Positions 31,831 to 42,865 of a DNA stretch of 64,000 nt are shown piece after piece. A program made the translations under genes and the position numbers. The notes under the pieces were generated by a model that was given only the letters and a program-made list of their open reading frames with translations, ran no database searches and was not told the origin of the DNA. The DNA is from Amblyomma americanum (lineage: Eukaryota > Arthropoda > Arachnida > Ixodida > Ixodidae): the NCBI RefSeq assembly GCF_052857255.1, contig NW_027526677.1:90659-154658 (forward strand), given 5' to 3'. The first letter of the stretch is position 1. Each line of letters starts with the position of its first letter.

Positions 31831-31960
31831 TTGTTGTCGGTGGAGTATGGCGGCAAGATGCAGCTGTGCTTTCCACGTAGCCTCAGCCGATGCTCGAACA
31901 GCCTGTGCTCTTCCAAAACTTCTTTAGGTGATGCGGGTGAACTGTTTCCATGCTCGGTGA
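31831..31960 (-). pseudogene. Zinc-finger copy 2, upstream exon (left arm)
   Basis: Ends at donor AACAA|GTAAGC (on the minus strand). The frame EVLEEHRLFEHRLRLRGKHS precedes CILPPYSTDNK, the equivalent of CAFCPYTSVDK in copy 4, so the second zinc Cys is Pro. Upstream boundary unresolved. The intron is 854 bases, phase 2. Confidence 0.6.
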
Positions 31961-32519
31961 GCAAACGGCCTCCAGTACGATCTAACTGACTAATAATATT
32001 TTACCGCTCTTCCATCGCAGTCTACAAGTTTAAAGGCCAATCATACAAGGCGGGCGTAGGAGGATAGAAGGCGGGCAATTGCGGTCGCCACAGTCTGATT
32101 TTTCGCGTTATACTTAGTAAAGTTACCTGTATCCTGTTACTGCCAGAAGTGCACACGTGGGGAAGAGAAAAGAACAGCAGACGGTCAAGATGATATACTA
32201 TATAAATAGTTTCCAATCTTTCACGGTCGTGTTTCCCCATTTTCAGTTAGAAATTCTTTCAAGGCATGAGCGCTTTGTGTCGTTCTATGTTGGGTTGTGT
32301 ATTGCGTCATCAAAATCGCGACCGCTGGTTTAACGCCTCAGCACTCCAAGTTACAGTGTGACTAAAACTAAATTAAAAGCAATATCTTTGAGCAAATTTT
32401 GAGCATTAATCTTCCCACATGATATTTGTAATGACTAAGTGAACTGATCTATGCGAACAAGATAACTGAATGTTTAGACGTCCCAAACTATTGGGATACT
32501 GCTTATAAATTCTCATTGT

Positions 32520-32943
32520 AAGAAAAACATGAGGACCACTCAGCACTCCCACACTTCGTTGCCATCGCTGGTGGCTAGAGCGGGAACCTCGGGCTGAATA
32601 TGCTGCCTCCAGGTGGCTGTCTTGTCTTGGTGGGAAATGAGTCCAGCCTGTGTCGGTCGACGTGACCAATCAATAAATTCACTCTTAAGTTGGTGGAGGT
32701 GCCACGATCATCACATCGAACGCTGGACTGGAGAACAGCAGTCGCGAGGTTCCCGTTAATAATGCGAAGAGCCGGGAGCCCCCCGTCCGCTTCCACCTGT
32801 CACCTGTTCAGGCACTTTACGCGAATAAAACCCCGTTATCTTCAGTGGAATCTGCGACCATGATGTGGAAGACAGGATTTCAGCCTCCGAATGCATGAGC
32901 CAGCACAACAAGTGGGATGAGGCAAGTTTTTTTCTGTTTGGTT
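32520..32943 (+). pseudogene. Gypsy LTR/gag piece in unit 2 (left arm)
   Basis: Same LTR-end sequence as at 21.4 kb (ACTCAGCACTCCCACACTTC, CAATAAATTCACTCTTAAG) followed by a broken gag start with the ASTTSG/HNKWD remnant near 32,900. It sits at the equivalent place in the unit, showing that insertion preceded the unit duplications. Confidence 0.65.
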
Positions 32944-33420
32944 ATTCAGATCGTAATTCAGATAGGGCGATGACTACCCGCCCCGAGCAGACATTTTCGC
33001 TTACCACTTCCAGCACCTCGCTACACACTGTAAACTGCTGTTCCCTTCCGAGAACAATGAACATTCCGTTTGATTTGCCCATAATAGATTTTAAACTCGC
33101 CGTTCTGGTGTCTGACTAACGCATTGATCATATCTTCCAGTTATCTCAAGAGTGAGTTAGCAAGACAATGTCATCAGCGAAACTAAGATTACTAAGTCAT
33201 ACATCATTAACATTTATCCCCAACTGTTCCAAATCCAGGCTCCTGAATACCTGGTGTAAACAGGCGGGGGTTAGAATTGACGAGATCGTGTCGCCCTGTC
33301 TGATACCGATATTTATTGGAATTTTATTGCTGACGTTAAGGAGCACTATGGTAGCTTAGCAGTAGTTATAGACATCGTCTAGTAGATATTGCCGTACTGG
33401 ACTTTAACTTCTGCTTATAT
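32944..33420 (-). pseudogene. RTE-like LINE reverse transcriptase piece (left arm)
   Basis: On the minus strand the frame reads GIRQGDTISSILTPACLHQV, then GINVNDV and NLSFADDIVLLTHS, the central RT blocks of RTE-type LINEs, where FADD is the catalytic motif, then ASLKSIMGKSNGMFI. Stops and small deletions interrupt it. A diverged paralog lies at 58,486-59,090. Confidence 0.75.
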
Positions 33421-33983
33421 GGTGGAACATGGTGGCTTTGGCGTTCCATGTAGGATGACCGTAAATGCCCATATACCCAGCGGAAGATTGAAGGGAGCGC
33501 TTCGGAAAAGTAAAAATGTAGTCCGCCTCCGCTTTAATCACATTCGCGCACAAAAGAGATTTTTACTTTAATGTAGGGACGTTTATGGCTGCAACGGCCA
33601 CAAACATTAGTTCTCGAACAAGAAATGAAGACGTTTTACAACGTGAGAGTGTCAATGAGCAACAAAAGCGTCCATCATGAATTTTCGAACAGAGTTACGC
33701 TATTACAAAACCAAACCTGAGCTAGTCAAGTTACGAAAAACGAAAGCACCATCATGAGTTATTTTCCGAAGCGGAAAACAGCTTGAGAATGGCGAACATA
33801 GGGGAAAGAATTTCGAGCAACGGAAACTGTATCAACAAACAAGTCTTCTGCGGACAACAGAATAATTGCGCGCTCGGAGTCCAGTGCACTGATGTCATAC
33901 TGTGGATATAAAGTCAGCCCTCTAAATTGTTCTGTGGTTCGTGTTTCTCAGTTGAACCGCGGAGGAAGCGCACGTGCATGGCG

Positions 33984-34413
33984 TCATTGATTCTGGATGG
34001 TGTATAAGTCCATATCCATGGATGACATACAAGGCTGCACTTCCCAATTTTGTATTTCTTCTCTTGGCTGTGGTTCGGGAATCTGTTCCGGAGCTGCATG
34101 CCATGAGGTGTGGCGTCTCTCCTCCAGATGCGTCTTTAGGTGTGTGTTAAAGTTGTGCTTCCGGGAAAAGCCCTTTCTGCAGTGCGGACAAACAAAAGAC
34201 GAAACGCTGCCACCGGTAGAGTGCTGCTCTTTGCAGTGACGCTTCCTGTCGGAATCTCGGATGAAGCGCACCCCGCATTCGTAGGTTTCCTCTTCTGAGT
34301 GGCCCAGCTTGTGGTCGACGAGATGCTTTCGCTGTATGAAGCTTTTACCGCAGTCATCGCACTGGAAAAGCCGCCTGCCCGTGTGGGTCAGTGTGTGCCT
34401 GATGAAATTGGAT
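33984..34413 (-). pseudogene. Zinc-finger copy 3, last exon (left arm)
   Basis: Acceptor TTCCCAG then SNFIRHTLTHTGRRLF completing the split finger, finger CDDCGKSFIQRKHLVDHKLGH (intact), then YECGVRFIRDSDRKRH, which lost one Cys, and finger CPHCRKGFSRKHNFNTHLKTH (intact). The tail ends MDLYTIQNQ. The exon itself is open; the gene is judged broken because of a stop in the upstream exon. Confidence 0.75.
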
Positions 34414-35276
34414 CTGGGAAAAGAAGGCAACAGAAGGAGGAGGATTGACAAACTGAGCAACACAGCATCACCGCCGGCGTAGGGGACGAAGAGCGAAATA
34501 ATCAGTCCATTGCACAAACTCCACACGAGACAATGAACCTAGATGCATTAGCGTTTACATGGTTGCGAAAGAAGCGTATTGCAGCCTGTTGGAGCAGAGA
34601 CCACTGCCACGATGCAGCATCATGAAGGTTTGTTCAGCGCTTAACAACGCATTTCACTTATTTTACATTAAATATGCGAGAAAATAACAAAATAAGATAC
34701 ATGCATTGATGCTTCAAAATCGCCGAAATATATAGCGCGCTCAATTTCATTGCAGACCACTGTACTTCCCAGCGACAGGGAATGCGTACAAGGGAACACA
34801 CTATTCGCCGATTCGCTGTGATGCGTAGCGACTCTAGTAGTGCCCCTCTGTATAGGAAACGGGCGCTAATTCAACAATTGTTTCTAGTCGGGTCTCCCCA
34901 TTAATGCATGTCCATGCGTCCCCGTAACGATGTGAATCATTGCGGAAGTAAAAAAGTTGTAGGAATCACTAGTTCTATTTGAAAGAAGAGAAAAACTATA
35001 AATAACAGCTTCGTCGTAAAATACGAAGATATCCAATAAGATTTAACAGCGCATTTTTCTCTTCAACGAAAATAATACCGAGCTATCACACCAATCCCCC
35101 TGCTTAGATCAGCGAAATGCCTGAAAAAGATTCCTACTACGCCTGTGTTTATAGGTAGACGTGTGCCAAAGAGCAAAACATTTGTTGATATTCGCTTCAG
35201 TCTAACGCAATCACTGTTCGGGTCCTATACGAAAAATCAATAGCAAAGCGCAATGCAGTGTCAAACCTCGCCATAC

Positions 35277-35480
35277 TTGTCGTCGCTGGAGTAAGGGCAC
35301 AAGGAGCAGCTGCACTTTCCTCGCAGCCTCACCGTACGCTCGCTGAGCCGGTGCTCTTAAAAACCTCCCGTTCTGAGCAGAGCCCACCGCTCGTACCGCT
35401 GGGGAACACCGTGTTAAAGCGGGTGAACTGTTTTTATTCCCGGAGAGCGAACGACCTCGAGTAAGAATATCTATAGGACA
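35277..35480 (-). pseudogene. Zinc-finger copy 3, upstream exon (left arm)
   Basis: Ends at donor GACAA|GTATGG. The frame gives HRLSERTVRLRGK then CSLCPYSSDDK, a proper first half of the split finger. An in-frame TAA (35,357-35,359) interrupts the codons aligned with LKEH of copy 4. The 5' flank is cut by the Penelope insertion at about 35,533. Confidence 0.65.
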
Positions 35481-35867
35481 AGGAATAGGTGACGGCTCTT
35501 CCATCCCAGCCTGCTGATCACCACAGGCGCACGAACTTGCTTAAAATCAGTTGCTGGGCGAGTTGGTACTTCATGCTAACATTCACAGCGCAAGACGAAC
35601 ACGGACACGAGGGGAGACACCACAAAGTGCCGACTTCAACAAAAGTTTATTGCTGTGCGAGCGACTATATATGGTGTACAGCGAGCATGCGCAGCAACGA
35701 AAAGGTACAATCATGAGTATCTGGTAGCGGCGCCACATCGGAAGCGAACACATAATTTTCTGCACACGACAAAAACAAAAAGCTAAAAAACCTAAAAACC
35801 AGTACGCGCACAAGAACGTCGAAGCCATAATACTCATTCCGAAATTCGCAAGATATGACGCTCCTTA

Positions 35868-36230
35868 TCAATTAACAGCAATGATGGAGTGCTGACACAG
35901 TGATCCCTTTTTTTTTGCAATCTCTCCAGCCTCAGCAATCTCCCTGGCTGTTTTGCTTATGTACTTGTGCAGGATGGTGGTTCCTCCCAAAGAAGGACCA
36001 CGTTCCTTGCACTTTTGGCAATCACGGCAGTGTATGCCGAGATGACGAGATGCCCCGATGACGCTGTTGTTATGTTCCATGAGCCTCTCGTTGAGGCACC
36101 TGCCTGTTTGGCCAATGTAGGCTCGTCCGCAGGGCAATGGAATCGAGTACACCACGTTTCTCGCGCACTTCACAAATGGCTGCCTGTGCCTAACAGCGCA
36201 GGAATTGCTGACAGAGACGGCGGAATTCAC
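35868..36230 (-). pseudogene. PLE-C left GIY-YIG endonuclease
   Basis: Reads NVVYSIPLPCGRAYIGQTGR then CLNERLMEHNN and HCRDCQKCKERG, i.e. the VY..YIG strands, catalytic Arg and the zinc-like CxxC segment usual in Penelope endonucleases. It is separated from RT by a one-base frameshift shared with the other arm, and ends HSIIAVN. One substitution (35,992) changes Ser to Phe in the right copy. Confidence 0.85.
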
Positions 36231-37170
36231 CTTTTTGTATAGTTTAGAGAGTTTCTCAGGTGCGGAAAGACCACATGAACACCTGCTCTTTTTCCTATTT
36301 TTTTAAGCTCGTGGGTGATGGTGTGCATGTAAGGCAATACCGTCATATTCTTTCTCCAATCTCTGTGAGCTCCGTCTTGGTTACGAATCACTTCCCTGCT
36401 CTCTTTGAGCAAGCTCTCTGCAACCGCTAACAAGAGCGTGCCTGGATAGCCAGAGCTGCTCAACCTGGTCACCTGGTTAAGGAACGCAGACTCCAGTCTA
36501 TGCTCGCACGATTTCTCGAGAGCACTGCAAAAGCATGACTTAACAATGGCACGTTTCACTAGTTTTAAATGGGCTGAACGAAAAGGAAGAACAGGTTTGT
36601 TTCCTCGCGGTTCATAAGCCCAGCACACATGGTCAGCAGAAAAATAAATACCCAAGTCAAGAAATGTGATGAATCTGTTCACAGCCAGTTCATGCGTCAA
36701 GATTACTGGTTGAAGGCATTCAGAAAACAAAGACAGAACACTGAACAAGTTTGCCTGATTGGACATATCTTCTGTGCCGGTGAAAACGAGAAAATCATCC
36801 ACATATCTGAAGATGCCTACAACACTGGACCCTTCACTTCTACGCTTCAATTCCCGGTCCCGCTCCGCTAGAAAAATGTCGCTCAGAACAGGAGCAACGC
36901 AGGAGCCAATGCATATTCCGTTTTTTTGAGTGACAATGGTGCCTTCCCAAACTGCGAATGTTGACTTAAGGTAAGTTGAAAGCAATTCCAGGAAATTATC
37001 GACAGATAAACCACTACTGTTTTGAAACGGAATCACCCCATGTCTGTCTATGCAGTTTCTTACACTGGTCAGTAAGCTGTCCTGCGGGAACGAATAATAA
37101 AGGTCTTTAATGTCTACTGTGAAAGCCGACAGGTTCGCCTTGGGCCTGTCCTTAAGAAATCGGATCACCT
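36227..37170 (-). pseudogene. PLE-C left reverse transcriptase domain (YVDD intact)
   Basis: The open frame starts artificially in spacer DNA (MLMYLCRMVVPPK) and joins VIRFLKDRPK at 37,170. Penelope RT blocks follow: FTVDIKDLYYSFP, KNGICIGSCVAPVLSDIFL, then the catalytic YVDDFLVFTG (Asp pair at 36,794-36,799), FLDLGIYFSADHV and the connection region to NYTKR. The frame ends one base out of register with the endonuclease, at an A-run near 36,232-36,237. The N-terminal third of the protein is missing because of the rearrangement. Confidence 0.85.
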
Positions 37171-37171
37171 T

Positions 37172-37626
37172 GGGAGGAACCACCATCCTGCACAAGTACA
37201 TTAGCAAAACAGCCAGGGAGATTGCTGAGGCTGGAGAGATTGCAAAAAAAAGGGATCACTGTGTCAGCACTCCATCATTGCTGTTAAGTGATAAGGAGCG
37301 TCATATCTTGCGAATTTCAGAATGAGAATTATGGCTTCGACGTTCTTGTGCGCGTACTGCTTTTTAGGTTTTTTAGCTTTTTGTTTTTGTCGTGTGGAGA
37401 AAATGATGTGTTCGCTGGCGATGTGGCACCGCTACCAGATGCTCATGATTGTACTTGTTCGTTGCTGCGCATGCCCGCTGTACACCATATATAGTCGCTC
37501 GCACAGCAATAAACTTTTGTTGAAGTCGGCGCTTTGTGGTGTCTCCCCTCGTGTCCGTGTTCGCCTTGCGCTGTGAATGTTAGCATGAAGTACCAACTCG
37601 CCCAGCAACTGATTTTAAGCAAGTTC
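37172..37626 (+). repeat. PLE-C first terminal repeat (pseudo-LTR)
   Basis: Direct repeat of 39,821-40,276, starting GGGAGGAACCACCATCCTGC and ending CAGCAACTGATTTTAAGC then AAGTTC. The copies differ at numerous positions (for example TTAGC/TAAGC near 37,200), so they are older than the palindrome arms, which differ far less. Confidence 0.9.
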
Positions 37627-38265
37627 CTTTTTTCTCAGGGCTCTGTCACTCTCAGCGACCAATGTCGCATTGTATCTTTGGTAGCGGTGGCTTCATGCAA
37701 GGCCAGGTCACTCGATTTCTGCATCCGCCACAGGGTAACCCCTCCCGATCTTGTGGCACAGTTCGGCGTCTTGGCACCGCCAAGTAACCACAGCACAAGG
37801 ATGTGCAAACTCTTGCGCTCGGATTGGCAACGACAAGCCCGTCTCCTCAAAGACCATCTTCGGTTGTGGTCTGCCTCAGGCGTGAGCCCTGCGAGTGCTG
37901 CTTTCCGTTGGCGGAAACTCTCCCTCGAAGTTGACAGGACGACGGAATTTCTATGGCAACAAGCGCTTCGTTCGCTTCGCAGGATGCTTCCACCAAGGGT
38001 GCCGGTTCACGGGAATGCTGTCCACATCGTCGATGATGTCCAGCTACCGTCTTATGTGCGACAAGTGCTCAGCTGCGGACCCAGTTTCGCTGTGGAGCCA
38101 AGGAAGACAACCGCGGAACATTTGGCCATGGTGAGGGAGGTGTCAAGTCTTGCCTCTGGGTCGGAGGATGGGAGATGCCTCTCGGAGGGTGTAGATGTTA
38201 TATTTCGGTGTAAAATCAAGCCTCATAGATTGCCCATCCAGAGAAATCTCTTATTTGCGGGATAA
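37585..38265 (+). pseudogene. PLE-C N-terminal region
   Basis: Open from 37,534; the likely protein begins near MKYQLAQQL at 37,585 in the end of the terminal repeat. The region (CIRHRVTPPDLVAQFGVLAP, HIVDDVQLPSYVRQVLSCGP, FAVEPRK) resembles the N-terminal domain of Penelope polyproteins that precedes the ADKGG block. The frame shifts near 38,240, and coding continues one frame over with REISYLRDNSLALLTADKEGG. Confidence 0.75.
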
Positions 38266-38593
38266 TTCCTTAGCACTCCTTACCGCCGACAAGGAAGGGG
38301 GCTTTGTGGTGCTTTCGGAGGTCATGTATAAAGCGAGAGCAGAGGAAGCTGTGTACTCGGTGTTCGATAGAAGAAATGACGTACGTCTAGAGCGTGTAAA
38401 GAGTGCGGCAAAAAGGTTATGCAGCTCCTTGAATTTGGATAAGCTTGTTAAATCCATAGACAAGGCGGAAAAGGTAAGCTTGGACCTTTTCTTTGCTGAA
38501 AAAACTCATAAAGTGGACTGCCCTCTGCGGGTAATTACGTCTGAAAATGGAACTTGGCAGAAGTCGCTTGCAAGGTTCTGCAGCAAAATTTAA
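38195..38593 (+). pseudogene. PLE-C linker with ADKEGG block
   Basis: Second frame of the same protein: LALLTADKEGGFVVLSEVMY is the conserved ADKGGxxVV block upstream of RT in Penelope elements, then FFAEKTHKVDCPLRVITSEN, matching the family's KxHKxxxPLRPI region. A frameshift near 38,560 moves the coding to EVACKVLQQNLNSLTVDDPF. Confidence 0.75.
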
Positions 38594-39582
38594 ATTCTCT
38601 TACCGTTGACGACCCTTTCAAGGTGAAGAACTCTGACGAGGTGATCCGATTTCTTAAGGACAGGCCCAAGGCGAACCTGTCGGCTTTCACAGTAGACATT
38701 AAAGACCTTTATTATTCGTTCCCGCAGGACAGCTTACTGACCAGTGTAAGAAACTGCATAGACAGACATGGGGTGATTCCGTTTCAAAACAGTAGTGGTT
38801 TATCTGTCGATAATTTCCTGGAATTGCTTTCAACTTACCTTAAGTCAACATTCGCAGTTTGGGAAGGCACCATTGTCACTCAAAAAAACGGAATATGCAT
38901 TGGCTCCTGCGTTGCTCCTGTTCTGAGCGACATTTTTCTAGCGGAGCGGGACCGGGAATTGAAGCGTAGAAGTGAAGGGTCCAGTGTTGTAGGCATCTTC
39001 AGATATGTGCATGATTTTCTCGTTTTCACCGGCACAGAAGATATGTCCAATCAGGCAAACTTGTTCAGTGTTCTGTCTTTGTTTTCTGAATGCCTTCAAC
39101 CAGTAATCTTGACGCATGAACTGGCCGTGAACAGATTCATCACATTTCTTGACTTGGGTATTTATTTTTCTGCTGACCATGTGTGCTGGGCTTATGAACC
39201 GCGAGGAAACAAACCTGTTCTTCCTTTTCGTTCAGCCCATTTAAAACTAGTGAAACGTGCCATTGTTAAGTCATGCTTTTGCAGTGCTCTCGAGAAATCG
39301 TGCGAGCATAGACTGGAGTCTGCGTTCCTTAACCAGGTGACCAGGTTGAGCAGCTCTGGCTATCCAGGCACGCTCTTGTTAGCGGTTGCAGAGAGCTTGC
39401 TCAAAGAGAGCAGGGAAGTGATTCGTAACCAAGACGGAGCTCACAGAGATTGGAGAAAGAATATGACGGTATTGCCTTACATGCACACCATCACCCACGA
39501 GCTTAAAAAAATAGGAAAAAGAGCAGGTGTTCATGTGGTCTTTCCGCACCTGAGAAACTCTCTAAACTATACAAAAAGGTGA
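38554..39582 (+). pseudogene. PLE-C right reverse transcriptase domain (YVHD mutant)
   Basis: Same domain as the left copy but with 5' codons intact from the spacer. The catalytic motif reads YVHD: a C at 39,010 in place of G changes the first metal-binding Asp to His. In RTs this Asp pair is essential, so this copy should be inactive apart from its frameshifts. Other blocks: DIKDLYYSFP, GICIGSCVAPVLSDIF, FLDLGIYFSADHVCW. It stops at TGA 39,580 after NYTKR. Confidence 0.85.
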
Positions 39583-39941
39583 ATTCCGCCGTCTCTGTCA
39601 GCAATTCCTGCGCTGTTAGGCACAGGCAGCCATTTGTGAAGTGCGCGAGAAACGTGGTGTACTCGATTCCATTGCCCTGCGGACGAGCCTACATTGGCCA
39701 AACAGGCAGGTGCCTCAACGAGAGGCTCATGGAACATAACAACAGCGTCATCGGGGCATCTCGTCATCTCGGCATACACTGCCGTGATTGCCAAAAGTGC
39801 AAGGAACGTGGTCCTTTTTTGGGAGGAACCACCATCCTGCACAAGTACATAAGCAAAACAGCCAGGGAGATTGCTGAGGCTGGAGAGATTGCAAAAAAAA
39901 AGGGATCACTGTGTCAGCACTCCATCATTGCTGTTAATTGA
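39579..39941 (+). pseudogene. PLE-C right GIY-YIG endonuclease
   Basis: Out of frame with RT by one base at an A-run (39,572-39,577). Motifs VVYSIPLPCGRAYIGQTGRC, NERLMEHNN and HCRDCQKCKERG are intact. The last 120 bases belong to the second terminal repeat. Confidence 0.85.
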
Positions 39942-40329
39942 TAAGGAGCGTCATATCTTGCGAATTTCGGAATGAGTATTATGGCTTCGACGTTCTTGTG
40001 CGCGTACTGGTTTTTAGGTTTTTTAGCTTTTTGTTTTTGTCGTGTGCAGAAAATTATGTGTTCGCTTCCGATGTGGCGCCGCTACCAGATACTCATGATT
40101 GTACCTTTTCGTTGCTGCGCATGCTCGCTGTACACCATATATAGTCGCTCGCACAGCAATAAACTTTTGTTGAAGTCGGCACTTTGTGGTGTCTCCCCTC
40201 GTGTCCGTGTTCGTCTTGCGCTGTGAATGTTAGCATGAAGTACCAACTCGCCCAGCAACTGATTTTAAGCAAGTTCGTGCGCCTGTGGTGATCAGCAGGC
40301 TGGGATGGAAGAGCCGTCACCTATTCCTT

Positions 40330-40532
40330 GTCCTATAGATCTTCTTACTCGAGGTCGTTCGCTCTCCGGGAATAAAAACAGTTCACCCGCTTTAACACGG
40401 TGTTCCCCAGCGGTACGAGCGGTGGGCTCTGCTCAGAACGGGAGGTTTTTAAGAGCACCGGCTCAGCGAGCGTACGGTGAGGCTGCGAGGAAAGTGCAGC
40501 TGCTCCTTGTGCCCTTACTCCAGCGACGACAA
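40330..40532 (+). pseudogene. Zinc-finger copy 3, upstream exon (right arm)
   Basis: Mirror of 35,277-35,480: CSLCPYSSDDK half finger, donor at 40,533, in-frame TAA at 40,450-40,452. Confidence 0.65.
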
Positions 40533-41395
40533 GTATGGCGAGGTTTGACACTGCATTGCGCTTTGCTATTGATTTTTCGTATAGGACCCGAACAGTGATT
40601 GCGTTAGACTGAAGCGAATATCAACAAATGTTTTGCTCTTTGGCACACGTCTACCTATAAACACAGGCGTAGTAGGAATCTTTTTCAGGCATTTCGCTGA
40701 TCTAAGCAGGGGGATTGGTGTGATAGCTCGGTATTATTTTCGTTGAAGAGAAAAATGCGCTGTTAAATCTTATTGCATATCTTCGTATTTTACGACGAAG
40801 CTGTTATTTATAGTTTTTCTCTTCTTTCAAATAGAACTAGTGATTCCTACAACTTTTTTACTTCCGCAATGATTCACATCGTTACGGGGACGCATGGACA
40901 TGCATTAATGGGGAGACCCGACTAGAAACAATTGTTGAATTAGCGCCCGTTTCCTATACAGAGGGGCACTACTAGAGTCGCTACGCATCACAGCGAATCG
41001 GCGAATAGTGTGTTCCCTTGTACGCATTCCCTGTCGCTGGGAAGTACAGTGGTCTGCAATGAAATTGAGCGCGCTATATATTTCGGCGATTTTGAAGCAT
41101 CAATGCATGTATCTTATTTTGTTATTTTCTCGCATATTTAATGTAAAATAAGTGAAATGCGTTGTTAAGCGCTGAACAAACCTTCATGATGCTGCATCGT
41201 GGCAGTGGTCTCTGCTCCAACAGGCTGCAATACGCTTCTTTCGCAACCATGTAAACGCTAATGCATCTAGGTTCATTGTCTCGTGTGGAGTTTGTGCAAT
41301 GGACTGATTATTTCGCTCTTCGTCCCCTACGCCGGCGGTGATGCTGTGTTGCTCAGTTTGTCAATCCTCCTCCTTCTGTTGCCTTCTTTTCCCAG

Positions 41396-41825
41396 ATCCA
41401 ATTTCATCAGGCACACACTGACCCACACGGGCAGGCGGCTTTTCCAGTGCGATGACTGCGGTAAAAGCTTCATACAGCGAAAGCATCTCGTCGACCACAA
41501 GCTGGGCCACTCAGAAGAGGAAACCTACGAATGCGGGGTGCGCTTCATCCGAGATTCCGACAGGAAGCGTCACTGCAAAGAGCAGCACTCTACCGGTGGC
41601 AGCGTTTCGTCTTTTGTTTGTCCGCACTGCAGAAAGGGCTTTTCCCGGAAGCACAACTTTAACACACACCTAAAGACGCATCTGGAGGAGAGACGCCACA
41701 CCTCATGGCATGCAGCTCCGGAACAGATTCCCGAACCACAGCCAAGAGAAGAAATACAAAATTGGGAAGTGCAGCCTTGTATGTCATCCATGGATATGGA
41801 CTTATACACCATCCAGAATCAATGA
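41396..41825 (+). pseudogene. Zinc-finger copy 3, last exon (right arm)
   Basis: Mirror of 33,984-34,413 with no difference seen in the translation. The intron before it (40,533-41,395) is 863 bases. Confidence 0.75.
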
Positions 41826-42388
41826 CGCCATGCACGTGCGCTTCCTCCGCGGTTCAACTGAGAAACACGAACCACAGAACAATTTAGAGGGCTGACTTTA
41901 TATCCACAGTATGACATCAGTGCACTGGACTCCGAGCGCGCAATTATTCTGTTGTCCGCAGAAGACTTGTTTGTTGATACAGTTTCCGTTGCTCGAAATT
42001 CTTTCCCCTATGTTCGCCATTCTCAAGCTGTTTTCCGCTTCGGAAAATAACTCATGATGGTGCTTTCGTTTTTCGTAACTTGACTAGCTCAGGTTTGGTT
42101 TTGTAATAGCGTAACTCTGTTCGAAAATTCATGATGGACGCTTTTGTTGCTCATTGACACTCTCACGTTGTAAAACGTCTTCATTTCTTGTTCGAGAACT
42201 AATGTTTGTGGCCGTTGCAGCCATAAACGTCCCTACATTAAAGTAAAAATCTCTTTTGTGCGCGAATGTGATTAAAGCGGAGGCGGACTACATTTTTACT
42301 TTTCCGAAGCGCTCCCTTCAATCTTCCGCTGGGTATATGGGCATTTACGGTCATCCTACATGGAACGCCAAAGCCACCATGTTCCACC

Positions 42389-42865
42389 ATATAAGCAGAA
42401 GTTAAAGTCCAGTACGGCAATATCTACTAGACGATGTCTATAACTACTGCTAAGCTACCATAGTGCTCCTTAACGTCAGCAATAAAATTCCAATAAATAT
42501 CGGTATCAGACAGGGCGACACGATCTCGTCAATTCTAACCCCCGCCTGTTTACACCAGGTATTCAGGAGCCTGGATTTGGAACAGTTGGGGATAAATGTT
42601 AATGATGTATGACTTAGTAATCTTAGTTTCGCTGATGACATTGTCTTGCTAACTCACTCTTGAGATAACTGGAAGATATGATCAATGCGTTAGTCAGACA
42701 CCAGAACGGCGAGTTTAAAATCTATTATGGGCAAATCAAACGGAATGTTCATTGTTCTCGGAAGGGAACAGCAGTTTACAGTGTGTAGCGAGGTGCTGGA
42801 AGTGGTAAGCGAAAATGTCTGCTCGGGGCGGGTAGTCATCGCCCTATCTGAATTACGATCTGAAT
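42389..42865 (+). pseudogene. RTE-like RT piece (right arm)
   Basis: Mirror of 32,944-33,420; the GIRQGDTISS and FADDIVLLTHS blocks read on the plus strand. Confidence 0.75.

Larger units (their letters stand above)
30012..37170 (+). repeat. Left arm of 7.16-kb inverted repeat
   Basis: Reverse complement of 38,639-45,798. Any position x pairs with 75,809-x, or 75,810-x outside a one-base indel near 30,370. By eye I find six substitutions (32,062; 35,033; 35,468; 35,992; 36,683; 36,799) and that indel, so identity is about 99.9%. The arm contains zinc-finger copy 2, a gypsy LTR/gag piece, an RTE piece, zinc-finger copy 3 and the 3' half of a Penelope-like element on the minus strand. Matching stops at GGATCACCT (37,170) inside and at TTCTAAAG (30,012) outside. 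Confidence 0.97.
35533..37170 (-). mobile_element. Penelope-like element, 5'-truncated copy (PLE-C left)
   Basis: The mirror of 38,639-40,276: reverse transcriptase, GIY-YIG endonuclease and 3' terminal repeat on the minus strand. It is cut at the palindrome's inner boundary, so the N-terminal part and the first terminal repeat are absent on this side. It faces the other copy head to head. Confidence 0.9.
37171..38638 (+). other. Asymmetric spacer of the palindrome
   Basis: 1,468 unpaired bases between the arms. It contains the first terminal repeat of the Penelope-like element (37,172-37,626) and its N-terminal coding region, both continuous with the right arm. No part of it is a mirror of itself, so the palindrome is interrupted. 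Confidence 0.9.
37172..40276 (+). mobile_element. Penelope-like element with two terminal repeats (PLE-C right)
   Basis: A nearly complete Penelope-like element: first terminal repeat 37,172-37,626, coding region to 39,941, second terminal repeat 39,821-40,276. Terminal repeats that overlap the end of the endonuclease gene are usual for these elements, which often sit as partial tandems. The element is inserted in the 5' flank of zinc-finger copy 3: after AAGTTC at 40,276 comes unit sequence (GGGATGGAAGAGCC, compare GCGATGGAAGAGCG at 43,791). At least three frameshifts and one RT active-site change disable it. Confidence 0.9.

Noticed and set aside
35967..36242. 91-codon plus frame with a Cys-rich look, and its mirror at 39,567-39,842
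   Set aside because: It is antisense to the GIY-YIG endonuclease.
37171..37330. Third copy of the palindrome arm continuing into the spacer
   Set aside because: The similarity to 39,821-40,276 is a direct repeat (terminal repeat of the Penelope-like element), not the mirror image.
41283..41395. Signal-peptide-like N-terminus (MWSLCNGLIISLFVPYAG) on zinc-finger copy 3
   Set aside because: These codons are intron sequence ahead of the conserved acceptor; paralogs do not conserve them.
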